A stretch of 64,000 nucleotides of DNA from Flavobacteriaceae bacterium (GTDB lineage Bacteria > Bacteroidota > Bacteroidia > Flavobacteriales > Flavobacteriaceae): NCBI GenBank assembly GCA_018402205.1, contig JAGYIX010000003.1, positions 124,001-188,000 on the forward strand, in the 5' to 3' direction. This document shows, one piece after another, positions 1-9,229 of the stretch (positions within the stretch are counted from its first letter, which is position 1; each line of letters starts with the position of its first letter). A program made the position numbers and the translations under genes. The notes beneath the pieces are model-generated. The model was not told the origin of the DNA. It made no database searches and saw only the letters and a program-made list of their open reading frames with translations.

Positions 1-2
1 AT

Positions 3-701
3 GTCCGCAATAAGGTACTTACAGATATAGAGGAGCAAATTCCTAATACTAAGGCTCGTCTTTTGCACAGTCTAGGGTATTTCAAGCAATTGAATGAGTT
101 AACTATTGCTTATCGAAAACACTTAGAAAAAACTATCGTACGAAGCAGATCTAATTGTCAGGCCTATGCCATTAATGGTATAGTTGAATTGCACCCTTTA
201 AGTCTTCATTTAAGGCTATTATTTGAGCCATTTGGATTTGCTGATTTTTCTACTATTGAGCATTTGTTAGTTGCTGAAAACGGTAAAGAGATTCTTTCGG
301 CTACCTATAGATTGGTGAAATTTGAAGAAGAACTGCTTCTTGGAAAAATAGATTCGTTAAAGCCTAGGCTTAGGGCTAATTTTAGGGATGTACTCCCACG
401 AGATATAGCGCAATCGCAAGTGGTTTATACTCTAGAAGTAAGAGACAGTATTGCAGCAGCATCTACTTTAGAGGTGCGCTTATGGAATTCAGAAGACAGC
501 ATTAAACTAAAAGGACAAGACAAAACCAAAAAGGTATCCAAATATTTGCGAGACTTAAAGATCGACCCAATTACCAAATCATCCGTTCAGATACTCCTAA
601 GCGAAGACCGTTTAGTGGCTATTCTGGGATTTGCTATAGATGCAGATTTTAGTCCTCTTTCAACAGACTCTTCTAAAGTTATCAAGATATGGCACGAATA
701 A
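3..701 (+). CDS. tilS: tRNA(Ile)-lysidine synthase, C-terminal part (5'-truncated by window edge)
   Basis: Frame is open from base 3 (VRNKVLTDIEEQIPNTKARLLHSLGYFKQ...). C-terminal TilS-like pattern KKVSKYLRDLKIDPITKSSVQILLSEDRLVAILGFAIDADF. Confidence 0.8.
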   Translation, partial: VRNKVLTDIEEQIPNTKARLLHSLGYFKQLNELTIAYRKHLEKTIVRSRSNCQAYAINGIVELHPLSLHLRLLFEPFGFADFSTIEHLLVAENGKEILSATYRLVKFEEELLLGKIDSLKPRLRANFRDVLPRDIAQSQVVYTLEVRDSIAAASTLEVRLWNSEDSIKLKGQDKTKKVSKYLRDLKIDPITKSSVQILLSEDRLVAILGFAIDADFSPLSTDSSKVIKIWHE

Positions 702-2626
702 TACAGCTTTGTATAGGACTGTTTTTTTCAGCCCAGTTAGTTGCCCAATTTAGCGCACCACAAGTGCAGTGGAATACTTATAGTGTTTTACAAGACGACA
801 CGAGCTATCTACTTGTTTTTGAAGCTAGTATAGATAAAGATTGGTATATATTTTCTCAAACATCTCCTGAGGGAGGTAGCCAGCCAGCTTTTTTTGATTT
901 TACAGAAAATAAGAGGTATAGACGCATCGGAAAAGTGGAAGAAACAACACCCGAACCTTATTACAATGCGGTTTTTGGAGTTACCGAGCAAATTTTTAGA
1001 GAAAGCGCTCGTTTTGAGCAACGAATAGAAATCATAGATCCGATCGACCGCATTGAAGTATCCCTTTATTTTCAGGTGTGCAAAGAAGTGTGTATTTCTG
1101 CGGCAGAAGATTTTGTGTTCATTTTAAACGATACTGCGCCATTAGATCAGACGAATATATCTGTAGACGACACCCTTAAATCTTCGGACGAATTGCTGAT
1201 CGAAGTAAAAAATAAATCTTTATTAACCATTGGCAATCCTGAGGCCACTTCTTCATTATGGAAGCTTGTTCTTTTCGGATTTCTCGGAGGACTAATCGCT
1301 CTATTTACCCCGTGTGTTTTACCACTAATTCCTTTAACCGTTTCGTACTTTAATCAACGTACAACACTAAAAGGTTTGGCTTTCTTTTATGGCTTAGCTA
1401 TTGTTGTATTATACCTACTTGTGGGTCTTCCTTTTGTGCTGGGTAATCAGGCTGATCCACAACTTTTTAATGAAGTGGCCAGTCATCCAGTGACTAACTT
1501 TTTACTCTTTAGCATACTGCTGGTTTTTGCATTATCCTTTATCACCGGGGTGGATATTACTTTGCCTCAACGATGGATTAATTTTACCGATCAACGAAGT
1601 GAACGCTCTAAAGGACTGCTTTCTGTTTTCTTTATGGCTGCCACCTTGGTATTGCTATCCTTTTCTTGTACCGGTCCGATTTTAGGAGGGGTATTAGGTA
1701 CTCTAGCTACTCAGTCTATGTCTGAGTCGTTTGGATTGAGCTTATTTGTTGTACTTGGTTCGTTTGGGCTAGCTCTTGCTATTCCCTTTGTTTTATTTGC
1801 GCTGTTTCCAAAGGCACTTCAAAGGCTCCCACGCTCAGGTACATGGATGGTTGATTTAAAATTTTTTCTAGGAATAGCCGAATTATTATTGGCATTTAAA
1901 TTTCTTTCAAATACCGATTTGGTCGCTCAGTGGTCGTTTTTTAAGTACGAGGTAATCATTTCTATTTGGATAGCGATTAGTCTTGTAGCGCTGATCTATC
2001 TCATCGTTCGATTTGTACATCGCCCTGAAGGACGATTTTTTAGAGGGGTTATTATAATCGTTCTTGGGTTCTTTCTAATTGTTAGTATCCGTGCCCTGAA
2101 AGAGCCAGTTTCTGGCGGCTATCTAAATACCTTTGCGCCTCCTTTGTACTACTCCCTTAATTCCTCAGCCAAAGAATGCCCATTGGGATTAGATTGTTAC
2201 CGCAGTTTAGACGAAGGTCTAGCTGCAGCCAAGAAATTATCTAAACCCTTGCTTCTCGACTTTACCGGTTACTCTTGTGTGAATTGCCGCAGAATGGAGA
2301 GTGAGGTCTGGAGTGATCCGCGGATTTATAAATTGCTCAAAGAACGCTTTGTTGTGGTGAGCTTATACGTCGATGATAGGTCGCCATTAGAGGCATCTAA
2401 AAACGGCCTATATCAATTGCCTAACGGAAGAACCAAAACCATTCGTACCCAAGGACAATACTGGTCCTTGTTTCAAGCAGTTAACTTTGAATCTATCTCT
2501 CAACCTTATTATATCGTTCTTTCAGACGATTTGGCACTGCTAAACGGAGCTATTCAATTCGCTTCTAAGCCACAGTTCTTGGCGTGGTTGACAGACGCAC
2601 TAGTAAATGATCTTAAAACCAATTGA
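689..2626 (+). CDS. dsbD: Thiol:disulfide interchange protein DsbD-like (N-terminal DsbD domain, TM domain, C-terminal thioredoxin domain)
   Basis: Membrane domain with LFTPCVLPLIPLTVSYF; C-terminal thioredoxin-like LLLDFTGYSCVNCRRME. Confidence 0.9.
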   Translation: MARIIQLCIGLFFSAQLVAQFSAPQVQWNTYSVLQDDTSYLLVFEASIDKDWYIFSQTSPEGGSQPAFFDFTENKRYRRIGKVEETTPEPYYNAVFGVTEQIFRESARFEQRIEIIDPIDRIEVSLYFQVCKEVCISAAEDFVFILNDTAPLDQTNISVDDTLKSSDELLIEVKNKSLLTIGNPEATSSLWKLVLFGFLGGLIALFTPCVLPLIPLTVSYFNQRTTLKGLAFFYGLAIVVLYLLVGLPFVLGNQADPQLFNEVASHPVTNFLLFSILLVFALSFITGVDITLPQRWINFTDQRSERSKGLLSVFFMAATLVLLSFSCTGPILGGVLGTLATQSMSESFGLSLFVVLGSFGLALAIPFVLFALFPKALQRLPRSGTWMVDLKFFLGIAELLLAFKFLSNTDLVAQWSFFKYEVIISIWIAISLVALIYLIVRFVHRPEGRFFRGVIIIVLGFFLIVSIRALKEPVSGGYLNTFAPPLYYSLNSSAKECPLGLDCYRSLDEGLAAAKKLSKPLLLDFTGYSCVNCRRMESEVWSDPRIYKLLKERFVVVSLYVDDRSPLEASKNGLYQLPNGRTKTIRTQGQYWSLFQAVNFESISQPYYIVLSDDLALLNGAIQFASKPQFLAWLTDALVNDLKTN

Positions 2627-2660
2627 TACTGCACATTTAATGCGGTAGATCGAGATTAAT

Positions 2661-4076
2661 TTGCACTATATGGTGCATAAAGTTAAAACCTTTGTTAAGG
2701 TAGATCTCGATTTACGATCAAGCCTTATGTCGTTAACCCTAACGAAGGGTTTTGGAGCTAAGTGTTCAGGTATGCCTCAACATATGCTTCGCGACCAATT
2801 TGATCGCTTGAGGGTTTTATTGCATCAGCGAAAACAACAGTTGAAAGGGATGAGATATGTCTTTCAAAGCCAAATTACCGCATCGGCTAAACACCATCAA
2901 ACATCAGAAATGGCAATAGCTGCTCTGCTAATAGCCTCTTGTGCAAAAGAAGCGGTGAATCACATAGAACAGACATATTTTGTAGGCTCATTTGATTTAC
3001 AAGGAAGAGCAATACCTTTAGATTACCCTCATGAATATTATGTCGCGGCACTGAGTGTGGGTTGCGAATATTTTGTTCTCCCACTAGAAAATATTAAGGA
3101 TCTTCCTGTCGAAATAGCGCCTAAATCTATAGGTATTCAATCAATAGATGAGCTAATTAATTACGTGTTAAGGTGCTCATATTCTTCGGTTTACAAAGAA
3201 TCCGAATGTATAAATACCACACATGAAAGTGTGTTTTATTACGATCAACCCCATGCTTCACGCGCATTAGAACTTTCGATTGTTGGCCGTCATCATTTAT
3301 TGCTATTCGGTGAACCAGGAATCGGCAAGTCAACATTGATTGATCATTATGCTAAAACGCTTCCGCTTTTAACTAGGGAGCAAAAGTTGAGTTTATGGCC
3401 CATTCAGGTAAAGCGTATGAAACGATTGTCGTATCAACTACCAGTAGAGCACATGAAGGTAAATACCTCTATAGCTGAGCTCTATGGAGGAGGGGTGAAG
3501 CCTTATCCGGGTTACATATCTCTAGCGCACCATGGAATTTTAGTGGCAGATGAAATTGATCAATATTCGCGATCTGTATTAGAGGCTCTAAAGCCTTCAT
3601 TAGAATGGAAAGAGGTGCTATTAGAAAGAAATAACTACTCCATTTCCTATCCTTCCGAGTTTACCTTAATAGGAAGTTGCAATACCGATCTTGAAAATAC
3701 CCACAATGGTCTTTTCTCTGACTCTTTTATAGATCGTATAGACCTCATGGTTAAACTGCAAAAGCCCGACATTGGTCAGAAACCAAAACCCTTCAATTAC
3801 ACTCAAATTTCTCAACGCCTCGAACAAGCGTTACTTTATAAAACATCTATTACCTCTAGTTTTGGGGGCGCTCAACCGCTAGATTGTTTGCATAGAATAC
3901 CCATCACGAAAGAAGGAATGAAAATGGTGCAGCAACTCAAAAGCAGAGATAAAACCTCCGTTCGGCGCATTAACCGTTGGCTGTCTACGGCTCTTTCACT
4001 GCTCTATATAGATCAGCTAAGCAGTTTAAATGAAGGAATACTTTCTGAAGCTTTGAGTTTTAGAAAATGGAATTAA
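2661..4076 (+). CDS. Divergent ComM/YifB-like Mg-chelatase-family AAA ATPase
   Basis: Walker A GEPGIGKST, YGGGVKPYPGYISLAHHGILVADEID, LFSDSFIDRIDL; layout matches ComM/YifB but the NPCPCG motif is missing. True start may be downstream of 2661. Confidence 0.65.
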   Translation: MHYMVHKVKTFVKVDLDLRSSLMSLTLTKGFGAKCSGMPQHMLRDQFDRLRVLLHQRKQQLKGMRYVFQSQITASAKHHQTSEMAIAALLIASCAKEAVNHIEQTYFVGSFDLQGRAIPLDYPHEYYVAALSVGCEYFVLPLENIKDLPVEIAPKSIGIQSIDELINYVLRCSYSSVYKESECINTTHESVFYYDQPHASRALELSIVGRHHLLLFGEPGIGKSTLIDHYAKTLPLLTREQKLSLWPIQVKRMKRLSYQLPVEHMKVNTSIAELYGGGVKPYPGYISLAHHGILVADEIDQYSRSVLEALKPSLEWKEVLLERNNYSISYPSEFTLIGSCNTDLENTHNGLFSDSFIDRIDLMVKLQKPDIGQKPKPFNYTQISQRLEQALLYKTSITSSFGGAQPLDCLHRIPITKEGMKMVQQLKSRDKTSVRRINRWLSTALSLLYIDQLSSLNEGILSEALSFRKWN

Positions 4077-6190
4077 CTGATATAACTCCATAGAATTTTA
4101 CCCTTGAGCATCATGTGCATAGGCTTTAGCATACAATCGTGAATACTATTTTTTAAATCAGGGTCGTTTTCTAATATTTGCTGCACTTGAGAGCGAACGG
4201 TAAAAAGCAGTTCACCATCTTCAATGAGATCTGCAAACTTCAGTTGAAGACTGCCACTCTGCTGAGTTCCCATAATATCTCCTGGCCCCCTTAAACGCAA
4301 ATCAATTTCAGAAAGCTCAAATCCACTGCTGTGCTTTACCATACTAGTCATGCGCACCATTGCGTCGTCAGAAAGTTGCTTTTTGGTCATCAGTAAACAA
4401 TAGGATTGATTAGTTCCACGCCCCACTCTTCCTCTAAGCTGATGCAGTTGAGCTAATCCAAACCTTTCGGCACTTTCAATAACCATTACCGTGGCATTTG
4501 GCACATTTACACCTACCTCAATAACCGTAGTGGCTACCATAATCTGAGTAACACCCCTTTCGAATTGACGCATTTCATAGTTCTTGGCTTCAGCGCTCAT
4601 TTGGCCATGAAGAATAGAAATTGCGTATTGCGGAGCTGGAAATTCGCGACTTATACTCTCGTATCCGTCCATTAAGTCTTTATAATCTAAAGCTTCGGAT
4701 TCTTTAATGAGCGGGTACACTACATAAATCTGACGTCCTAATGCAATCTGTTCCTTTAGAAAAGAGAAGATCCTTAGTCGAGCACCATCGTTTCTATGCG
4801 TAGTGATAATTGGTGTTCTGCCAGGAGGCAACTCATCAATTACAGAAACATCTAGGTCACCATAGACACTCATCGCAAGGGTGCGAGGTATTGGTGTTGC
4901 GGTCATTACCAATATGTGAGGAGGTATGTGGGCTTTTCGCCAAAGCTTAGAACGCTGAGCTACACCAAAACGGTGTTGCTCATCTATGATCGCAAGTCCG
5001 AGGTCGCAAAACACCACTTGTTCTTCAAAAATAGCATGTGTTCCTATCAACAGATGTAGAGCTCCACTCAAGAGTGCCTGATGTATTTCTTTTCGATCTT
5101 TTTTTGAAGTAGACCCGGTTAAAAGCTCCACTTTAATTCCTAAAGGAACTAATTGGCTACTCAAATCTTCAAAGTGTTGTTGGGCTAGAATTTCAGTTGG
5201 TGCAACTAAACAAGCTTGAGACTTGTTACCAATGGCTATTAAGCATGAAAGTAGAGCCACCATGGTCTTTCCCGATCCCACATCTCCCTGAAGTAATCGA
5301 TTCATTTGGAGACCGGATCCTATATCATTGCGAATTTCGCGTAAAACTCTTTTTTGAGCACTAGTGAGTTCGAAGGGCAATGCAGTTTGGTAGTACTTTA
5401 GAAATAATTCGCCAACGATTTCAAACTTTCTACCCTTTATGGACTGTTTTCGATGTTGCTTTTTGATAAGCAATCCAAGCTGCATATAAAAAAGCTCTTC
5501 GAACTTAAGTCTGTCTAACGCCGATTGGGTCTGCTCTAGGGTTTCGGGACGATGAATATGCCTAAGTGCCAGGGTCTTTGAAGTATAGTTATGTGCTTTT
5601 AATATATACTCAGGAAGTGTTTCGGCTAAGGCAAAATCTTTAGCCTCTACAATAGATTGTAAAATAGTGCGAAATAAGCGCTGAGAAATTCCCACCTTCT
5701 GAAGTTTTTCAGGAATGGGGTAGATGGGCTCAATATCTCCTTTAAATATTTCGGTTGGCAGCTCACTGATTGGAGAAAGTTCAGGGTGTACTATAGAAAA
5801 GCGATCATGAAAGCGATTGACCTTTCCAAATACCCTGACACGCTGATTCTCTCTTAACTGTTTTTCTATGTACTGATATCCTTTAAACCAAACAAGTTCA
5901 ATTTGGTCGGTATTATCAACGAGATCGGCGGTTAATCTATAGCCCTTTGATTGCGGAATAAGACGAATATTGGATAGAATCCCTGCAGTTTGCACTACTG
6001 TGTTTTCAAGCTTTATGGCCGAAATAGGACTAAGGGATCTTTTGTCAATGTAGCGGGAGGGGGTGAAGAGTAATAGGTCGTAGATGGAAGATATATTCAA
6101 TTCGCTCCTAATCATTGCAGCACGCTTTGGCCCTAAACCTTTAATCGTCGAAATAGGAAACTCTAAGAACGAAGAAGTGCGCATACGCAC
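4073..6190 (-). CDS. recG: ATP-dependent DNA helicase RecG
   Basis: LLQGDVGSGKTMVALLS, IIDEQHRFGVAQR, VMTATPIPRTLAMSVYGDLDVSVIDELPPGR, QLRGRVGRG. Confidence 0.97.
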   Translation of the reverse strand: MRMRTSSFLEFPISTIKGLGPKRAAMIRSELNISSIYDLLLFTPSRYIDKRSLSPISAIKLENTVVQTAGILSNIRLIPQSKGYRLTADLVDNTDQIELVWFKGYQYIEKQLRENQRVRVFGKVNRFHDRFSIVHPELSPISELPTEIFKGDIEPIYPIPEKLQKVGISQRLFRTILQSIVEAKDFALAETLPEYILKAHNYTSKTLALRHIHRPETLEQTQSALDRLKFEELFYMQLGLLIKKQHRKQSIKGRKFEIVGELFLKYYQTALPFELTSAQKRVLREIRNDIGSGLQMNRLLQGDVGSGKTMVALLSCLIAIGNKSQACLVAPTEILAQQHFEDLSSQLVPLGIKVELLTGSTSKKDRKEIHQALLSGALHLLIGTHAIFEEQVVFCDLGLAIIDEQHRFGVAQRSKLWRKAHIPPHILVMTATPIPRTLAMSVYGDLDVSVIDELPPGRTPIITTHRNDGARLRIFSFLKEQIALGRQIYVVYPLIKESEALDYKDLMDGYESISREFPAPQYAISILHGQMSAEAKNYEMRQFERGVTQIMVATTVIEVGVNVPNATVMVIESAERFGLAQLHQLRGRVGRGTNQSYCLLMTKKQLSDDAMVRMTSMVKHSSGFELSEIDLRLRGPGDIMGTQQSGSLQLKFADLIEDGELLFTVRSQVQQILENDPDLKNSIHDCMLKPMHMMLKGKILWSYIS

Positions 6191-6233
6191 AAACTTATCT
6201 ATTTTAGTGCATGGAATAAAATCCTAGCCATTT

Positions 6234-7118
6234 ATGCGTGCAATAGTTATTTCGGGAGGTGGAAGTAAGGGCGCATTTGCAGGAGGTGTTGCTCAGTATC
6301 TGATTGAGCGCCAACAAAGAAATTACGATCTTTTTGTAGGAACGTCTACAGGAAGCTTGCTATTAATTCATTTAGCGCTGCATAAAATCGAGAAGCTACA
6401 TTCGGTCTACAAAGAGGTGAATGCGACTAAAATATTCAATTTAAATCCTTTTTATACCCATAAAAAAGGGGGAATAGTGCAATTGCATATCAATCACTTT
6501 AATGTGCTTAGAAGTTTTATTAGAGGAAACAAAACTTTTGGCGAGAGTAAAAGTTTAAGAGAATTTTTAGGGCAGCATATTACGGCGTTTGAATTTGAAT
6601 CGGTAAAACAAAGTGATAAAGAGATTCTAGTAACCGTTTCTAATCTCAGTAAAAATCAAGTAGAGTACAAGTCAATTAAGGACTGTAGTTATGACGATTT
6701 TCTAGACTGGATATGGATTTCGGCCAATTATATTCCGTTCATGTCTTTAGTCTCTAAAGAAGGGTACGAATATGCTGATGGGGGTCTAGGAAGTATAGTT
6801 TCTGTTGAAAAAGCAATAGAAGCTGGGGCAACAGAGATAGATGTCATTGTTTTGCGCCAAGAGAACAAACAGAGATACCGACTTCCCACAACTAACGCTT
6901 TTGACCTTATGCTCAGCATGTTTGGATTTTCTTTGGATCAAATAGAAGAACACAATATCTCCTTAGGATCTCTTAAAGCCAAATCCGATGGGGTTAAACT
7001 TAATTTTATTTATACCCCAACATTACTTACTCAAAACCCATTGCTGTTTGATCAAAAAAGAATGGTGCGATGGTGGCAGCGCGGATTTCTTCATGCACAA
7101 AAGCAGTTCGAATCTTAA
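6234..7118 (+). CDS. Patatin-like phospholipase family protein
   Basis: GGGSKGAFAGG oxyanion loop, GTSTGS nucleophile elbow, YADGG. Confidence 0.85.
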   Translation: MRAIVISGGGSKGAFAGGVAQYLIERQQRNYDLFVGTSTGSLLLIHLALHKIEKLHSVYKEVNATKIFNLNPFYTHKKGGIVQLHINHFNVLRSFIRGNKTFGESKSLREFLGQHITAFEFESVKQSDKEILVTVSNLSKNQVEYKSIKDCSYDDFLDWIWISANYIPFMSLVSKEGYEYADGGLGSIVSVEKAIEAGATEIDVIVLRQENKQRYRLPTTNAFDLMLSMFGFSLDQIEEHNISLGSLKAKSDGVKLNFIYTPTLLTQNPLLFDQKRMVRWWQRGFLHAQKQFES

Positions 7119-7119
7119 A

Positions 7120-7845
7120 TTACTTTATAAGCTCTCTAATCGTAAGGTAGAATTTTTCGTGATTCGGGTGGAGTCTAATGTATAATGTGTCTGAACTAGA
7201 ATGCGGAGAAAACAGGAATCGCTCAGGGGTGTGCTCAAAATTACCAGTAAAAAGGGTATAAATACGCTCAGCTAAGGGGAGTGTTTTAGAGTTAGTAAGA
7301 AATCTGAGTTGATAAAACTCATGTGCTCTAAGCGCTGAATCCAAACTTTTAATGCGACTATCTAAATGCAAGGAATCTAGGGACGTTTCGCGATTGACTA
7401 TGAAGGGAAACTTAAGACCTCCTACCTCTAAAACCATTCCTCTGGCCTTTGAAATAACCGGACGCAACTTTTTAAGCGTTTCAATGAGAACAGAATCGTG
7501 TTGGGTAATTGTTCCTTTAAGTTGTTGATTTTGTTTTTCAAGCGACCTCATACTTTCAATTTGGTCTCCGATATTCATAATATTTGCCACTGACTGATTA
7601 GTGAATTTGCTCAGCCGGTCCATGAGGGCCTTATTGGTTGACTTTAAGTTATCCGTTTCGAACTTATAGGTTTCATTCAACGACTCTACACGCGTGATCT
7701 GCTGCTTAAGTTCGCGAATAGTAGACTCGTTTCTTTCTACTAGGGCATTTAAAGATTTATTGTCTTCTAGTAAATCCGATTTTTTTTGGGCAGAGCCTGC
7801 TTCAAAAACAAGAAAGAAAAGTGTAAAAAGTATAGAGTAGCGCAT
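7120..7845 (-). CDS. Secreted/periplasmic coiled-coil protein of unknown function
   Basis: N-terminal signal peptide-like stretch then long heptad-rich region. Confidence 0.6.
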   Translation of the reverse strand: MRYSILFTLFFLVFEAGSAQKKSDLLEDNKSLNALVERNESTIRELKQQITRVESLNETYKFETDNLKSTNKALMDRLSKFTNQSVANIMNIGDQIESMRSLEKQNQQLKGTITQHDSVLIETLKKLRPVISKARGMVLEVGGLKFPFIVNRETSLDSLHLDSRIKSLDSALRAHEFYQLRFLTNSKTLPLAERIYTLFTGNFEHTPERFLFSPHSSSDTLYIRLHPNHEKFYLTIRELIK

Positions 7846-9134
7846 TTATGATTTCGCGTTTAAAAAGTCTAAAGATAATTGAGTTAATAGCTGTACCCCG
7901 TAAATCATTCCTGATTCATCAATTAAAAAATCTGGCGTGTGATGCGGATAAGGCGTGGTATTTTCTGGAGTCATACCCCCCAAGAAAAAGAAAAAGCCGG
8001 GAACTTCTTTAACGAAGTACGAAAAATCTTCTGCCCCTGTGGTGGCTTTGGTAAGTTGAATGTTTTTTGGCCCAAGAACAGCCTCCATGGTAGGGAGCAT
8101 TTGAGCCACTAGATCAGCATCGTTGTAAGTTATGTCGGTCATTTCTGTGATTTCTATTTGAGCACTTCCTCCAAATGCTTCAGCAATAGCAGGAACCATT
8201 TCGTTTAAACGTTGTTCTATCAAGTCGCGCATATCATAGTCAAGTGTGCGAATAGTACCAATGATTTCGGCTGATTCAGGAATGATATTGAATCGCAACC
8301 CGGCTTTAATTTTACCTACACTTATTACTGCTGCCTCTTTGAGTAGATTAGATTCTCTACTGACTAGCGATTGCAAGCCATTTATAATCTGAGAACTGAT
8401 ATATATGGGGTCTACTCCAGACCATGGCTGAGATCCGTGGGTTTGCTTTCCGTTTACTTGAATAACAAATCGTTGTGCAGAGGCCAACAATCCGCCAGTC
8501 TTGTAACGCACAACTCCGACAGGGGTTTCGGAATTGATATGAAGCCCAAAGATGGCATCTACTTTTGGATGCTCTAAAACGCCCTCTTTAACCATAAGTA
8601 ATGCTCCGCCATCTTCTCCTGGAGGAGGCCCTTCCTCTGCTGGCTGAAAAATAAACTTAACAGAACCTTTGATTTGATCTCTATGAGCAGAGAGAATTTC
8701 AGCTACACCCATAAGAATAGCAGTGTGTGTATCGTGCCCGCAAGCGTGCATTACGCCCGTCTCTTCCCCAAGAATTGAGCCTTAACTGTCGACTTAAAGG
8801 GGAGATCGTTACGCTCTGTTACCGGCAATGCATCTATATCTGCCCGAAGGGCAATAACGGCTCCAGGCATATCGCCTTTTAAAAGGCCAACCACTCCTGT
8901 ATGCGCAACTCCTGTCTGCACCTCAATGCCCAATAATTCCAAGTGTTGAGCTATTTTTTTTGCAGTTTCAAATTCGCGATTGCTCAATTCTGGGTGTTCA
9001 TGAAAATCTCTTCTCCACTCAATTACTTTCGACTCGATTTGATTAAATTCTTCTTGGTCAATTAGTTGCGCGTTAAGTAGGTTTAAACTTATTAGGGCAA
9101 TCAATACTAGAGGTAGGTGCTGAAGTCTGTACAT
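7846..9134 (-). pseudogene. M20 family amidohydrolase/carboxypeptidase interrupted by a -1 frameshift (ORFs 8751..9134 and 7846..8751)
   Basis: Upstream ORF ends ...LPFKSTVKAQFLGKRRA*; next frame reads EETGVMHACGHDTHTAILMG..., the continuous M20 sequence. Break lies at C4 on + strand (8766-8769). Confidence 0.85.
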
Positions 9135-9229
9135 TTAAAAAACGGTTAAAACTTGTTACTAAATATATAAAGAAGAAAGAGCAAGGCCTCAGCAAATTCA
9201 ATAAATTCACGAGTATAAAGCGAATTTGA

